A stretch of DNA of 25,657 nucleotides from a virus. The notes beneath the pieces are model-generated. The model was not told where the DNA came from. It saw only the letters and a list, made by a program, of their open reading frames with translations, and did not search any database. Position numbers and translations under genes: made by a program. The stretch spans positions 1 to 25,657 of IMG/VR virus record IMGVR_UViG_3300005843_000036; one strand, written 5' to 3'. Below, piece by piece: positions 5,846-14,430 of this stretch (position 1 is its first letter; each line of letters opens with the position of its first letter).

Positions 5846-8800
5846 TACGAAGCCCCGAGGGCGTAGGCGGCCCGGCGGAGACCGGCAGGTCCGGACTGGG
5901 ATGCACGTTCAGGCAAGGGGTTATTGATCGTCTGCTGGACAGTCACATTAGGTGTTTGTGACTGAGATCCGAGCGCGGCGGACCAGGCTTGAGCTTTCCC
6001 TCGGTTGTCGGCCAGTCCGCCTCCCGCGAATGCGGGGACCGCGCGATTGATCTTCGACAACATGGGGAGAAACACCTTGGTCGCGTTGGCGTTGACGACG
6101 AACTCACCATTGGACAGCCGCGCATTGATCGAATCCGATGTGCCTGTCCCCGGGCCGCTGACGTAGCCGCCCATCGCTCGGTTGACCGACGCGGCGAAAC
6201 CGGCGGCCTTGTTGTCTCGTAGCGCTTTCTGTAGTCCGGCGGCGTCGTCGTCGAACTGGAGTAGCACCGGGACGGTCCACACTTGGCCGGTGAGATTAGC
6301 CAGCAGCTGACCGAGCTTATCCAGCACGGTGCTCAACTGGTCGGCTCCGGGCGATGAGATCTTGTTCTCGATGTCACCGACGTTCTTGATGCCTAGGTAT
6401 TCCTCGGCCACCCTGTGGGCGGCTGGTGCTGACAGCCCCAGTTTGGTCAACTGATCTTCGAGCTGTCGCTGCGTGTGAGACACATAGAAGTCGTAGGCGT
6501 CAGACAGCGCGGTCGTGTCATGACCGGTCGCCAGTTCGTGCTGATAGATGGCCGCAGCCGCCTTCACCGCGCCGTCCTGGATGCCTTGCAGTTGCTCGAT
6601 GAGCGGTGCCGCACCTTCCTTGCTCAGGTCGATCAGGCCGGTCTTGGCGTCGATCGCGGCGAGTTCGGAGGCCTTGAGGTCTTTGGCCTGCTTGTCCGCC
6701 GCGGCCGATACCGCTGCTTGTGCACTGGCCACGGCCTGCGCACCTTGCAGTTGGGCATCCACGACGCCCTGCTGGGACTTCGCGAGTGCGGTCTGCGCAT
6801 CGGTGACGGCCTGAATCGACTGGGCAATGTTCTGCTGCGCGGCGACGACTTGCGCTGAGCCCTCGATCCCATCCTTGTCGGATTGTTTCTTTTCGTCCGC
6901 GAGGCGCTGGTTCTGCAAGCGGATCTCGGCCAACTGCTGCACGGCCTGGTCGTAATCCAACTTGGCCTGCGGGTCGTTGGGGTTCGCGGCGAGGTTCTTC
7001 TTCGCCTGCGCAAGGCTCAGAACCGCCTGACGCTCCGACAACTGGCCGTCGATGATCTGGTTACGCAGATCCTCCAGCTGCTCCTTGGCGGCCTTACGGG
7101 CGGCGGTGAGCGCAAGCTGGGCGTTGCGGGCCGCGGCCTGCGCTTGAGTCAGGGACCGCTCCGAAGATGCGACCTGATCGATCGCGTTCGCAACACCAGC
7201 CGAAGCCTGCCGCTGCGCCTGCCCGAGAGCTGTCTCAGCGGCACGCAGACCGGTTGCGTCGGCAACGGCTTCTGCGGCCTGGTCGGAGATCGCGTTGGTC
7301 AACGCGAGGTTGGCCTGGACTGACCCGGAGATGGCGGCGCTGTAGGACAAGGCATCGCCGTTGGCCGCACGCAGAGTCTCGCCGACCAGGGTGGCGCGGT
7401 CGGCGGCCCCTTTGGCGGACTGGCTGAACGCGCTCAAGGCTTGCATGTAAGTCGTCACCGACGCGCTTCCTGTGGCGCTCGCGGCCGACACCTTGCTCAC
7501 CGCATCGGCGAGCCTGCCGGTGGAGAGTGCGCCGCTATCAATCTGATCCTTGGTTATGCCCAGGACGCCGGCGAACTTCACTACCTGATCTGAGCTGAGG
7601 CCGAGCTTGTCGGCGACAACCTGCACACTGGCTGACGTCGTATTCAGGCCGCGCCACACGTCCGGCTGGGTATCAGCGAGTTCGCGTTGGGCCGCCACGG
7701 CCTTCTGCACCGCCGCCTGCTGGGACAGAAACGCGGCCCTCTGCAGATCCAACGCGAAAATGGTGGACTTCGACGGAGCACCCGAAGCCTGCCAAGTCTC
7801 GATCAGGTTCTGGTACTGCTGGTCGGTTCCGGTGATCGCTTGGGTCAGCTGATCGGACGTGATCGACGCCTTCAGCGCCCGTTCCGGCAATTTCGCCTGT
7901 TCCAGCGCATACTCCGCCGCGCTACGCGTCGCCTTATCGACCACCCCGTTACTCGCCTCGAGCGCCGTCCGGAAGCTCTTCTGCGTTTCACTGAAATGGT
8001 CCAGGGCCTGAATGCCCGCATTGTTTCGTTCGATGTAGTCACTGATCGCTTTGCCGGCCGTGTAGACGGCGATACCAATACCAGCGAAGACGCCAACTTT
8101 CGACGCGACCCCTCCCAGCGAGCCAGACAACTGGCCCACTCGGGTGTTGGCCAACACGCTGTTCTCCGACAGACCCAAGAGCTTCACGCTGATGCCATCG
8201 AAGACCCCCGACAACCGGTTCGCCGCATATAGCGAGGTGAAAGTGACGGCAAGGGCCTGTAGCACGGGCAACGGAATCGCGTTGATGACGTCAGCGAGCG
8301 CACCTAGTCCACCGACGACCTCCGACCCCACGGGAGCGAACGCAGCGACGACCCGGCCGGCGGCCTCCACGAGGTGCTCCAGGACAGGAATCACCTGGTC
8401 GAAATCCTGGCCGAGGGTCTGCGCGAAGTGTGCGCCGCCAGCGCCGGACGCGAACTTGTCGAACCGGGCCGACAGCGAATCGAGATACAGAGCGGTGTGT
8501 TGAATCAACGGGTTGAACGTGTCGAATCCTGCGATAATGCCGTGCAGGGTGTGGGCCGTCAGATCGCCGAGTGTCGTAGACAGCCCACTGACCGAATCGC
8601 GTAGATGCGGCATCTCGGCCGAGGCGTCGGCGATCGACCGGTTGAATCCGGCGAGCACACCGCGAGCAGCGATCTGCTCCAGACCAGCCAGGTCGGTTTT
8701 GATCAGGGCCAAGCCCTGGGCGTACTGCCGGCCCTCGGCGCTGCCCGACTTCATCTCGTTCGAGATGCCCTTAACTGCGAGGACAGCGGTGCCGCCGAGC

Positions 8801-9456
8801 CCAACGAATCCCGCGCCGAAGCCGACCACCGCACCGCTCAGCGGGATCAGCGCCGGACCGAGCAGGAGGATGGCGTCGCGAAGAGGCTTGATACCGAGAT
8901 CGGTAGCCTTTTTCGACTCCGTCTCGACGAGCCCCAGTTGCGCCTGCAGAGCAGCTAGCTCGGCCGAGGCTGCCGCTGCGTCCACTCGTACCCGGATGTC
9001 ATGCCCCGGGCCGGTAAGTTCGTCCAGTCGCGTCTTGAGGTGATTGATCACCGCAACGGCGGCGTCATCGGTGATGTGAACACCGACCGTCTTTCCGAGC
9101 GTGCCGAGCTGGGTTCGGAGCTTGGCCAACTGCTGCTCCGCTGGCTTCAGGTCAGCATCGATTTTCGCGGTCGGCAGCTTCGCCAAGGCGCGACGGATCT
9201 TCTCGGTGACCGCATCGCCGAACGCGCCGCCGTACAGGTCGCCTTGCTTGCCGCCCTGGGCCACAGGGTTGCCGGAGCGGATGCCCTTATCGATCGCGGT
9301 CCCGACCTTGGACGCGATCCGCGCGCCCATCAGCTCACCTATCTGGTCGCCGAGTCGTGACGCGTCGGGCAGGATCGATCCGCGGAGCTTTTCGACGAAG
9401 GCGCGGGAGGACGGAACAACATCTACGGCTACCGATCCGATGATGGGTTCGGTCAC
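5845..9456 (-). CDS. Tape measure protein
   Basis: At 1203 residues this is the largest protein in the window. It sets tail length (roughly 180 nm at about 1.5 angstrom per residue) and probably helps DNA entry. Residues 100-190 and about 770-970 are Ala/Gln/Lys-rich helices with coiled-coil character. A hydrophobic stretch spans about 196-230 (AILLLGPALIPLSGAVVGFG onward), and another occurs near 455-475. The C-terminus has the GGYVSGPGTGTSDSI and LSNGEFVVNA motifs common to many siphovirus tape measures. The start is GTG, overlapping the frameshifted chaperone stop (GTGA at 9453-9456). It lies between the chaperones and the distal tail gene, as in most siphoviruses. Confidence 0.95.
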   Translation of the reverse strand: MTEPIIGSVAVDVVPSSRAFVEKLRGSILPDASRLGDQIGELMGARIASKVGTAIDKGIRSGNPVAQGGKQGDLYGGAFGDAVTEKIRRALAKLPTAKIDADLKPAEQQLAKLRTQLGTLGKTVGVHITDDAAVAVINHLKTRLDELTGPGHDIRVRVDAAAASAELAALQAQLGLVETESKKATDLGIKPLRDAILLLGPALIPLSGAVVGFGAGFVGLGGTAVLAVKGISNEMKSGSAEGRQYAQGLALIKTDLAGLEQIAARGVLAGFNRSIADASAEMPHLRDSVSGLSTTLGDLTAHTLHGIIAGFDTFNPLIQHTALYLDSLSARFDKFASGAGGAHFAQTLGQDFDQVIPVLEHLVEAAGRVVAAFAPVGSEVVGGLGALADVINAIPLPVLQALAVTFTSLYAANRLSGVFDGISVKLLGLSENSVLANTRVGQLSGSLGGVASKVGVFAGIGIAVYTAGKAISDYIERNNAGIQALDHFSETQKSFRTALEASNGVVDKATRSAAEYALEQAKLPERALKASITSDQLTQAITGTDQQYQNLIETWQASGAPSKSTIFALDLQRAAFLSQQAAVQKAVAAQRELADTQPDVWRGLNTTSASVQVVADKLGLSSDQVVKFAGVLGITKDQIDSGALSTGRLADAVSKVSAASATGSASVTTYMQALSAFSQSAKGAADRATLVGETLRAANGDALSYSAAISGSVQANLALTNAISDQAAEAVADATGLRAAETALGQAQRQASAGVANAIDQVASSERSLTQAQAAARNAQLALTAARKAAKEQLEDLRNQIIDGQLSERQAVLSLAQAKKNLAANPNDPQAKLDYDQAVQQLAEIRLQNQRLADEKKQSDKDGIEGSAQVVAAQQNIAQSIQAVTDAQTALAKSQQGVVDAQLQGAQAVASAQAAVSAAADKQAKDLKASELAAIDAKTGLIDLSKEGAAPLIEQLQGIQDGAVKAAAAIYQHELATGHDTTALSDAYDFYVSHTQRQLEDQLTKLGLSAPAAHRVAEEYLGIKNVGDIENKISSPGADQLSTVLDKLGQLLANLTGQVWTVPVLLQFDDDAAGLQKALRDNKAAGFAASVNRAMGGYVSGPGTGTSDSINARLSNGEFVVNANATKVFLPMLSKINRAVPAFAGGGLADNRGKAQAWSAALGSQSQTPNVTVQQTINNPLPERASQSGPAGLRRAAYALGAS

Positions 9457-10129
9457 GACTGCCCCCCTTCTCGTTTCTTCTCGCGTTCAAGCCAGCGCGC
9501 TGTCCGGACGGCGAGCGCCTGCTGGGCGCGTTCGGTTTCGCCGGGTCGCGGGTAGGGTTTCGGGTCTTTGAAGATCGCCCGCATTTGAATGTCGATCAGG
9601 TCGGCGATCATGTACTGCCAGTCCGGCCACGTCGGGTGCCCGGCAAGGGCTGACTTCGTCGACGAGGTGATGGGCAGGCCGTTGATCAGAATGTGCAGCC
9701 GGCGCAGAGTGATCCGTCCCCGCCAGAAGTCCTGCAGATCAATCCCGAGACCGGCTAGGTCGTATTCGAGTTGGGCGTGGAAGCTGTTCACCAGGGCGAA
9801 CAGCGTCAGGAGTTTCCCGCTCCCACCGCCGCACCGATCGCGGCAACGAAATCGAGGTACGTGTCCTCGGGGGTGCAGCCGTCTTCGTCCTCGGTGGCTG
9901 CTAAGAACCGTGCGAACTGCGACGCACCGAGCAGCCACTCGATCGCTGCCGCGTCACGGTACTTCTGCATCTGTACCCGGAACTGAACCGAGTTGATTCG
10001 CTTCCGTTTGAACGTGAACACCGCTCCCGCGAATTCGACGGACACGGATTCCTTGCTGTCGATGATTTCGGCGACCGCAGTGTCAGCGGTGGCCGTGTCG
10101 CTCACATCAGTCTTAGCCTTTGAGGGCAT
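9453..10129 (-). CDS. Tail assembly chaperone, frameshifted long form (G-T type)
   Basis: The long product begins at ATG 10129, reads 106 codons in frame, then slips back one base on GGGAAAC (9818 to 9812) and continues 119 codons to TGA at 9453-9455, giving about 225 residues. The second frame (LLTLFALVNSFHAQL onward) is open across the slip, has no convincing own start, and its N-terminal extension upstream of the site is Arg-rich shadow translation. It ends in a charged helix (WLEREKKREGGQS). By analogy with lambda gpG/gpGT, the short and long forms are made in a fixed ratio and bind the tape measure during tail assembly. Confidence 0.9.
9806..10129 (-). CDS. Tail assembly chaperone, short form (G type)
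   Basis: This 107-residue protein starts at ATG 10129 with AAGGGAG about 9 nt upstream and ends at TGA two codons after the slippery heptamer. It has an acidic Ala/Thr/Asp-rich N-terminus, a central beta stretch (SVSVEFAGAVFTFKRKRI) and a helical C-terminal half (FARFLAATEDEDGCTPEDTY). It lies between the major tail protein and tape measure genes, the standard place for the gpG equivalent. A strong hairpin separates it from the major tail gene, so chaperone output is probably lower than that of the tail tube protein. Confidence 0.92.
   Translation of the reverse strand: MPSKAKTDVSDTATADTAVAEIIDSKESVSVEFAGAVFTFKRKRINSVQFRVQMQKYRDAAAIEWLLGASQFARFLAATEDEDGCTPEDTYLDFVAAIGAAVGAGNS
9812..9818 (-). 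promoter_or_regulatory. -1 programmed frameshift slippery site GGGAAAC
   Basis: On the minus strand the zero-frame codons are GCG GGA AAC TCC TGA, so the heptamer is placed exactly as X XXY YYZ. After a -1 slip the reading is GGG AAA CTC CTG ACG, which matches the open downstream frame. The zero-frame stop lies one codon after the heptamer. Confidence 0.93.
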
Positions 10130-10155
10130 GGCGCAGACTCCCTTATTTCAGCGCA

Positions 10156-10205
10156 GGAAAGTGAAGGCGGGACGGTCGGGCCTGCGCGTCCCGGACCGCC
10201 CCGCC
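10156..10205 (-). terminator. Strong hairpin between major tail protein and chaperone genes
   Basis: Minus-strand RNA folds GGCGGGGCGGUC (10205-10194) against GACCGUCCCGCC (10177-10166), 12 pairs with one G-U, closed by an inner GGG/CCC stem. It is followed by UUCACUUUCC, a weak U-rich run. The G-U pair would be an A-C mismatch in plus-strand RNA, so it works leftward. It begins 9 nt after the major tail stop. It probably gives partial termination, or protects the upstream message from 3' decay. Confidence 0.75.
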
Positions 10206-10214
10206 GATCAGGGG

Positions 10215-10790
10215 TTACGAGACCGACTCGGCCGCGTTGTCGGTGATGTCGGTGTAGAGGACACCGTCCGCCGACGGGAAGCAGGTCACTTCGAATTGCA
10301 CGACGGACAGGCCGGAGTGGTTGTCGGTGATGGTGCCGGTGACGGCGGCCTCACCCAGTGCGATGGATACGCGGCGGATGACGACGGTGCCGTCACCTGC
10401 GGTGAAGTGCTCCTCGAGCACCCACGCCCGCCCGTCGGTGCCGGTGAAGGCCTTGACGGGCGTCGTGGTGATGCCGGTCGCCGTTGCCGGCGTCGACCCG
10501 GGCCGGGTCAGGCCGTTGACGATCGCGTTGCGCTCGAGCGCTTCGAACGTGAACTTCCTGGTGTCGTTGGTCCGGACGTTGCGGATCAGGGATCCGTTGA
10601 CGCCGTAGACCTCGGTGGCGTTGTTGGACCGGGTCTCTCCGAACCCCGACTCCCCGAGCCACCCGACCTCATCGAAGGCAGCGTTCAGGGCCGTGGTCGT
10701 ATTGGTGGGTGCGGTGGTGCCGACGGGGCCGACGTAGACGAACCCGTCGAGGAGGACGAGGGCGTTGTCGGAGCTGCGAGTGCTGGTCAT
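10215..10790 (-). CDS. Major tail protein
   Basis: This 191-residue tail tube subunit is beta-rich and begins with NALVLLDGFVYVGPVGTTAP, typical of actinophage tail tube proteins. Further segments include FDEVGWLGESGFGETRS (about 40-56), KFTFEALERN and the late SGLSVVQFEVTCFPSADG strand. Length and position before the chaperones fit. Its ATG overlaps the stop of the upstream small gene (ATGA). A strong hairpin follows the stop, consistent with a need for far more of this subunit than of the downstream tail proteins. Confidence 0.88.
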   Translation of the reverse strand: MTSTRSSDNALVLLDGFVYVGPVGTTAPTNTTTALNAAFDEVGWLGESGFGETRSNNATEVYGVNGSLIRNVRTNDTRKFTFEALERNAIVNGLTRPGSTPATATGITTTPVKAFTGTDGRAWVLEEHFTAGDGTVVIRRVSIALGEAAVTGTITDNHSGLSVVQFEVTCFPSADGVLYTDITDNAAESVS

Positions 10791-11020
10791 GAGTTCTCTT
10801 CTTTCTTGTCAGCGCCCGAGTCCGGGACTGGTGAAGGGGTTCGCTTGCTGGGCTGGGTTTTCTTCGGGGCCTGCGCAGCGGCCTTCTTCGTTGCTGACGG
10901 GCGGGCGTAGCCGTCCCGGATCATTTGCTTCGCCAACGGTTCGTCAAGATCGACCGTTGAGTCGGGGGCGTGAACCTTGCCCTTGTCGTCGGTGTACGGA
11001 TACGCCAAGTCGACGCGCAT
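10787..11020 (-). CDS. Small protein with lysine/proline-rich tail, head-tail region
   Basis: This 77-residue protein has an ordered N-terminal half (MRVDLAYPYTDDKGKVHAPD, then VDLDEPLAKQMIRDGYARP) and a disordered, basic then acidic tail of about 30 residues. Similar small proteins are common between the tail terminator and major tail genes of actinophages, but no function is established. I chose ATG at 11020, which has GGAGG 7 nt upstream, over ATG at 11038 upstream of that site. The stop overlaps the major tail start by ATGA. Confidence 0.75.
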   Translation of the reverse strand: MRVDLAYPYTDDKGKVHAPDSTVDLDEPLAKQMIRDGYARPSATKKAAAQAPKKTQPSKRTPSPVPDSGADKKEENS

Positions 11021-11069
11021 AACAGCGCCTCCAACCAAGAGGGGATTTACTAACTGAGGAAAAGGAAAA

Positions 11070-11432
11070 TCAGCGAGTGATCAGCTGAAAAGTCGCGCCG
11101 AAACGACGCACATTCGTGTTGTCCCACGGACGCCAAATCGGCGCCGCGATCGTCGTCACCGCAGACACCCCGCCGGCCGCTGTCACCGTTCCGGGAAGCC
11201 GAAAACACATCGAGTCACGAACCGATTCAGCCAATGCCCGAGCGGCGATCCGTGTCAGCGCCCAGCAGTCGACATCAACCACAGCACGATCCACAACGAA
11301 CCGGTTCGCACCGCCGATGCGCAGCACCCTGATCACGTGACCCGCGATGGTTGCTGGCACCTCGGTTGAGACGCGCGCGGAAGGGAACTCGCCAGTCAAC
11401 CAGTCCAGAACGAGCTTTTCGGCGTCAATCAC
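11070..11432 (-). CDS. Tail terminator protein
   Basis: This 120-residue protein is probably the ring that ends the tail tube and joins it to the neck (lambda gpU-like). It has an N-terminal helix (DAEKLVLDWLTGEFP), beta strands with IRVLRIGG and AVVDVDCWA, a helix RIAARALAESVRD and a final FGATFQLITR strand. This order is usual for actinophage tail terminators. It starts at GTG 11432, overlapping the upstream stop (GTGA), and lies between the HK97 gp10-like gene and the major tail region. Confidence 0.75.
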   Translation of the reverse strand: MIDAEKLVLDWLTGEFPSARVSTEVPATIAGHVIRVLRIGGANRFVVDRAVVDVDCWALTRIAARALAESVRDSMCFRLPGTVTAAGGVSAVTTIAAPIWRPWDNTNVRRFGATFQLITR

Positions 11433-11779
11433 GTGTCGGCCGCCGCATCCAACGCGCGGACCAAGGTGTGATGCCCTTCGACCGGACGCCGGTCCGTGTC
11501 GCCCGTCTGACCCGACAAGTGACCGAACTCGATAGCCGCTGCCGCCGGATCGGTATTACGGACCCGGCCGTAAGCCCGATCCCCACGAGAACCACCGTGA
11601 GTACCGGACGAGGATTCAAACGAACTGGCGTAGTGGCCGGTGTCGCTGTAACGGGCCGCGTCCGCCTCAGCAGCCGCCTTCACCCGCTCAGCACGAGCAA
11701 GGAGATTCGCCCGCATCCAATCAGCCCGCAGCACATGCTCACCGAAGGCGCGATAGTCGTGCCGATAACTGGCGCCCAT
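11429..11779 (-). CDS. HK97 gp10-like neck/tail completion protein
   Basis: This 116-residue protein has an N-terminal helical region (RAERVKAAAEADA), a YASSFESSSG stretch and RVRNTDPAAAAIEFGHLSG, close to the typical HK97 gp10 pattern in which an Ala-Ala-x-x-x-E-F-G motif precedes a C-terminal helix. ATG at 11779 overlaps the upstream stop (TGATG). A longer frame to 11932 is basic shadow sequence inside the stopper gene. It probably helps tails join to heads. Confidence comes from both the motif and the position. Confidence 0.75.
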   Translation of the reverse strand: MGASYRHDYRAFGEHVLRADWMRANLLARAERVKAAAEADAARYSDTGHYASSFESSSGTHGGSRGDRAYGRVRNTDPAAAAIEFGHLSGQTGDTDRRPVEGHHTLVRALDAAADT

Positions 11780-12129
11780 CAGCCGGTCACCCGATTCACG
11801 TTGACTCGGAGGACCGTCAAACCGGTTAATGGGCTCGGTGATGGGGCCGTTGATCCGTCGATTTCGTAGACGTATCCGTTGGGCCGTCTGATTGCGTCCA
11901 CTGCAGTCAGATCTGGTACCACTTCGACCCACGTGAAGTGGTCGTGTTCGCTCACCTGTTGCTGCCCTTGTACTAATTCCGTCGAGCCGGCTGGGCTGAA
12001 CACGGTTCCAGCGAAGGGTGATTCGGTATCTGTGTACATGTCGTTGCCGTCTGAATCACGGCCAGTGACTGTGCGCCTGATCAGGGTCACCGTCTCCGCG
12101 TACGGGAACCGCGGCCCGAATGTGGTCAT
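11779..12129 (-). CDS. Head-to-tail stopper (head closure) protein
   Basis: This 116-residue, mostly beta protein (ETVTLIRRTVTGRDSDGNDM, then FSPAGSTELVQGQ, then a DHFTWVEVVPDLTAVDAIR segment and YVYEIDGSTAP) fits the SPP1 gp16-like stopper that plugs the portal channel after packaging. It lies between the adaptor and the gp10-like gene, the standard order. Its start overlaps the adaptor stop by ATGA and its stop overlaps the next start by TGATG, so the neck genes are coupled. Confidence 0.72.
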   Translation of the reverse strand: MTTFGPRFPYAETVTLIRRTVTGRDSDGNDMYTDTESPFAGTVFSPAGSTELVQGQQQVSEHDHFTWVEVVPDLTAVDAIRRPNGYVYEIDGSTAPSPSPLTGLTVLRVNVNRVTG

Positions 12130-12608
12130 AGATAGCTGACCGCAATTCGTCCGACCACCGCAGGCCCAGTCTCACAACCAGGCCATGGATTGACCCTGAT
12201 GGAACGTGGCAGCGATGGGCCCTGGAAGGGACGGAGCGCCTTCAGGTCCGACTCAGTAACGATCAATTCGCCGCGGACATCATCGTTGCCGCGTAGGGCG
12301 AACGACACTGACTCGGAATAGCCGTCGACCGCCTGACTGCGTGAGACGGCACCGTCAATGTTGGTGACGAACCGCTTCACGATGGTCGCGACAACGCTAG
12401 CCACCAACACCGGATCGAGAGCCATCGGATCGTCAGGGTCGGATTCGAACAGCGCGATCCGATCATCAATCGACGGACTCTTCGGAGTGTTCTGACGCAG
12501 CAGCGCCGACGCCTTATCCAGCAGGTTCGACACCCGCCCAATTTCGGCGGCAGTGAGGGGACGCCATACATCTGCCAGGTCATCCGTGGATGCCAAAGCA
12601 ACAGCCAT
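12126..12608 (-). CDS. Head-to-tail adaptor protein
   Basis: This 160-residue protein resembles the Gp19/gp6-type adaptors that bind under the portal. The N-terminus reads ASTDDLADVWRPLTAAEIGR followed by a helix with LDKASALLRQ, then a DPVLVASVVATIVKRFVTN helix and the SRSQAVDGYSESVSFALRG hairpin region seen in actinophage adaptors. The start has a purine-rich GGAGGGAGGGGG upstream. It lies 18 nt after the HeH-like gene and overlaps the stopper start. Confidence 0.8.
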   Translation of the reverse strand: MAVALASTDDLADVWRPLTAAEIGRVSNLLDKASALLRQNTPKSPSIDDRIALFESDPDDPMALDPVLVASVVATIVKRFVTNIDGAVSRSQAVDGYSESVSFALRGNDDVRGELIVTESDLKALRPFQGPSLPRSIRVNPWPGCETGPAVVGRIAVSYL

Positions 12609-12626
12609 GACGCCCCCTCCCTCCGA

Positions 12627-12911
12627 CTACTTCGCGGTTTCTACCGCAGCGATGATGTCCTCGCGGGTCGCGTCCTCTTCGACGTCGACCCCGACCGACT
12701 CGGCGTATGCGGCCCACGCCGCCTTCCCCGATCCCGGGCCGGCCTTCGGAGGTTCGCCGTCAGCAGAATCCCCTTCGTCATCGGCTACGCCGCCGAAACA
12801 GTGCGCGCCGAGCTGATCGGCTGCCCACTTCGGAACCTCGGAACCCGCCGTGAGAACCACAGGAGTCCCGTCCTCGTCGAGCACGATCACGTTCACCGCC
12901 AGTGCAGCCAT
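12627..12911 (-). CDS. Small head-region protein with HeH/LEM-like C-terminus
   Basis: This 94-residue protein has an N-terminal beta part (VNVIVLDEDGTPVVLTAGSE), a segment VPKWAADQLGAHCF, an acidic Gly/Ser/Pro linker, and a C-terminal ~30 residues (AAWAAYAESVGVDVEEDATR then EDIIAAVE) that look like the helix-extended-helix fold seen in many phage proteins at this position. Its ATG overlaps the capsid stop (TAATG). The role is not established. A head-tail joining or DNA-contact function is inferred from position. Confidence 0.72.
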   Translation of the reverse strand: MAALAVNVIVLDEDGTPVVLTAGSEVPKWAADQLGAHCFGGVADDEGDSADGEPPKAGPGSGKAAWAAYAESVGVDVEEDATREDIIAAVETAK

Positions 12912-13957
12912 TACGTGATCACCTGCGCAGCGAGGGACAGGTCAGCGTTGGCCAGAACCGGCAGACCGATCGCATCCGGGATGACCTCGGCGATCATCGG
13001 AGGCTTCTCGTTGCGGTACGTACCCACCACGATGCCGGGCTGCTCCGACGGCTCGATCTCCCAGCCGGGCTCCGACGAGGACAAGGTCTGTCCCCAGAAG
13101 GTCGCGCCGAGCTCGGTGCCTTCCCAGTCGGTGGGGTCCACCGCAGCCGGCAGCAGGAACAGCTTGTTCTGCGGCAAGACCCGGGTCGTGGAGCCCGCAA
13201 CCTTCACCCTGCGATCGAAAACGGTGATCGGCGGGAAGTCGTTGGCGTCCAGAATCGCGTTGACGTCCGCCGTCGTGGCCGGCCGTGACGCGCCATTGAC
13301 GAGCTGATTACTAAACTCATCCCCTTGTGCGATCACGCGCAGAACCTTGGTCGACGTGACGATCGCGCCGGGGGCTTCACCGTTATCGTCGGTGTAGGTG
13401 TCGATGATCGTCTGCAGGTAGGTCAGACGAGACACCGAGGTCGCCGAGTCCCACAGCGTGCCGGCGACCAGGTCATGCCCGGCGCTTCGGCCAAATCCAT
13501 CGTCCATGGTGAAACCATCGACATTGGAGATGGTTGCCCGTCCCGTGCTGATGACGATGCCGCGCATCCGCTCCATACCGTCGGCGACGGAACGAACGAC
13601 CAACTTGGTCGTGTCGAGGATGAACTTGCGAACCTCGTCCTCAGTGGCGATGCTGCGCTGACGGAGCTGGTTGTACTCCGAAACCGGAAACTGCTTTCCG
13701 ATCGCGGGCAGCTCGAGCGTGACGCGCTTACCGCCGGGGAGCGACCCGATACCGGGCTCGGCATCGTAGGCGCGAAAATCGGCCACGTCGATAAGGCCGG
13801 TCTGGCCAGCGACGAACCGGGCAACGATGTCCGCCACTTCGCGGTTGGGCAGCCAGCGTGCCAGCGTGCCCTTGCTCGCTTCGTAGTCCGACAGGTACCC
13901 ACGGGCGTAGCCGGTGAGTTCGGCCGGAGTGATGTAGTCAGTCCAGAGAGTCGACAT
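12911..13957 (-). CDS. Major capsid protein, lambda gpE type
   Basis: This 348-residue protein matches the length and layout of the lambda E (Phage_cap_E) family. It has an N-terminal arm (ITPAELTGYARGYLSDYEAS), the E-loop-like SLPGGKRVTLELPAIGKQFP, a long helix (DEVRKFILDTTKLVVRSVAD), a P-domain/A-domain stretch with APGAIVTSTKVLRVIAQGDE, and a PPMIAEVIPDAIGLPVL end. The neighbouring D-like decoration gene supports this class. It has GAGAGG upstream and lies 15 nt after the decoration gene. It should assemble with the scaffold into an HK97-fold shell. Confidence 0.92.
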   Translation of the reverse strand: MSTLWTDYITPAELTGYARGYLSDYEASKGTLARWLPNREVADIVARFVAGQTGLIDVADFRAYDAEPGIGSLPGGKRVTLELPAIGKQFPVSEYNQLRQRSIATEDEVRKFILDTTKLVVRSVADGMERMRGIVISTGRATISNVDGFTMDDGFGRSAGHDLVAGTLWDSATSVSRLTYLQTIIDTYTDDNGEAPGAIVTSTKVLRVIAQGDEFSNQLVNGASRPATTADVNAILDANDFPPITVFDRRVKVAGSTTRVLPQNKLFLLPAAVDPTDWEGTELGATFWGQTLSSSEPGWEIEPSEQPGIVVGTYRNEKPPMIAEVIPDAIGLPVLANADLSLAAQVIT

Positions 13958-13972
13958 TGTTCTCTAGCCCTC

Positions 13973-14368
13973 TCAGACGTAGTCGATGGTGACGTTGGCG
14001 CGCTTGGCGGCTGCCACGGGCGCGGTGAAGGCGTCGGTGCCTTGCGGGACCTTGGCTGCGTTGACTCGGCCGTGGCTGATCATCGGAGCCGAGAAGTCGT
14101 CGGTTCCGTTCACGATCGCGTCGGTCAGCAAGTGACCCCACAGCACACCGGCACCGGTGGTGGTGCCCTCCGCGCTGGTGTACGGGCCGGCCAGGTTGCT
14201 GGTCTTGGTCAGAGGCGTCCCGGCTGGGATGTACCCGTTCGGGTAGTGCGTTCCCGCCGTGAATAGCGAGATGTCGATGGTGACTGTGCGGGCGTTGCCG
14301 ATGCCGTGGGTCGAATCGAGCCAGGACATGTCACCCGTGCCGACAGTCTCCGTCCGGAGCTTGGGCAT
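13973..14368 (-). CDS. Capsid decoration protein, lambda gpD type
   Basis: This 131-residue protein resembles the lambda D head-decoration family: a disordered N-terminus (PKLRTETVGTGDMSWL), then a beta-tulip-like domain with PNGYIPAGTPLTK near residues 43-55, GVLWGHLLTDAIVNG near 74-88 and a C-terminal ANVTIDYV strand. Such trimers clamp the expanded capsid. The start has a perfect AAGGAG seven nt upstream. It lies between scaffold and capsid genes, in the same relative order as lambda D and E. Confidence 0.85.
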   Translation of the reverse strand: MPKLRTETVGTGDMSWLDSTHGIGNARTVTIDISLFTAGTHYPNGYIPAGTPLTKTSNLAGPYTSAEGTTTGAGVLWGHLLTDAIVNGTDDFSAPMISHGRVNAAKVPQGTDAFTAPVAAAKRANVTIDYV

Positions 14369-14430
14369 TGGTTTCTCCTTGCATTGTTGGGGGTTTAGGG
14401 CTGGTGGCCATGTCGGCTCGGTATTTCAGG

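Noticed and set aside
9993-10910. A 305-codon plus-strand open frame
   Set aside because: It spans the major tail, chaperone and small gene on the other strand and crosses the intergenic hairpin. The translation is low in complexity (Gly/Asp/Val-rich).
13325-14266. A 313-codon plus-strand open frame
   Set aside because: Antisense to the major capsid and decoration genes, with no start signal or recognisable domain.
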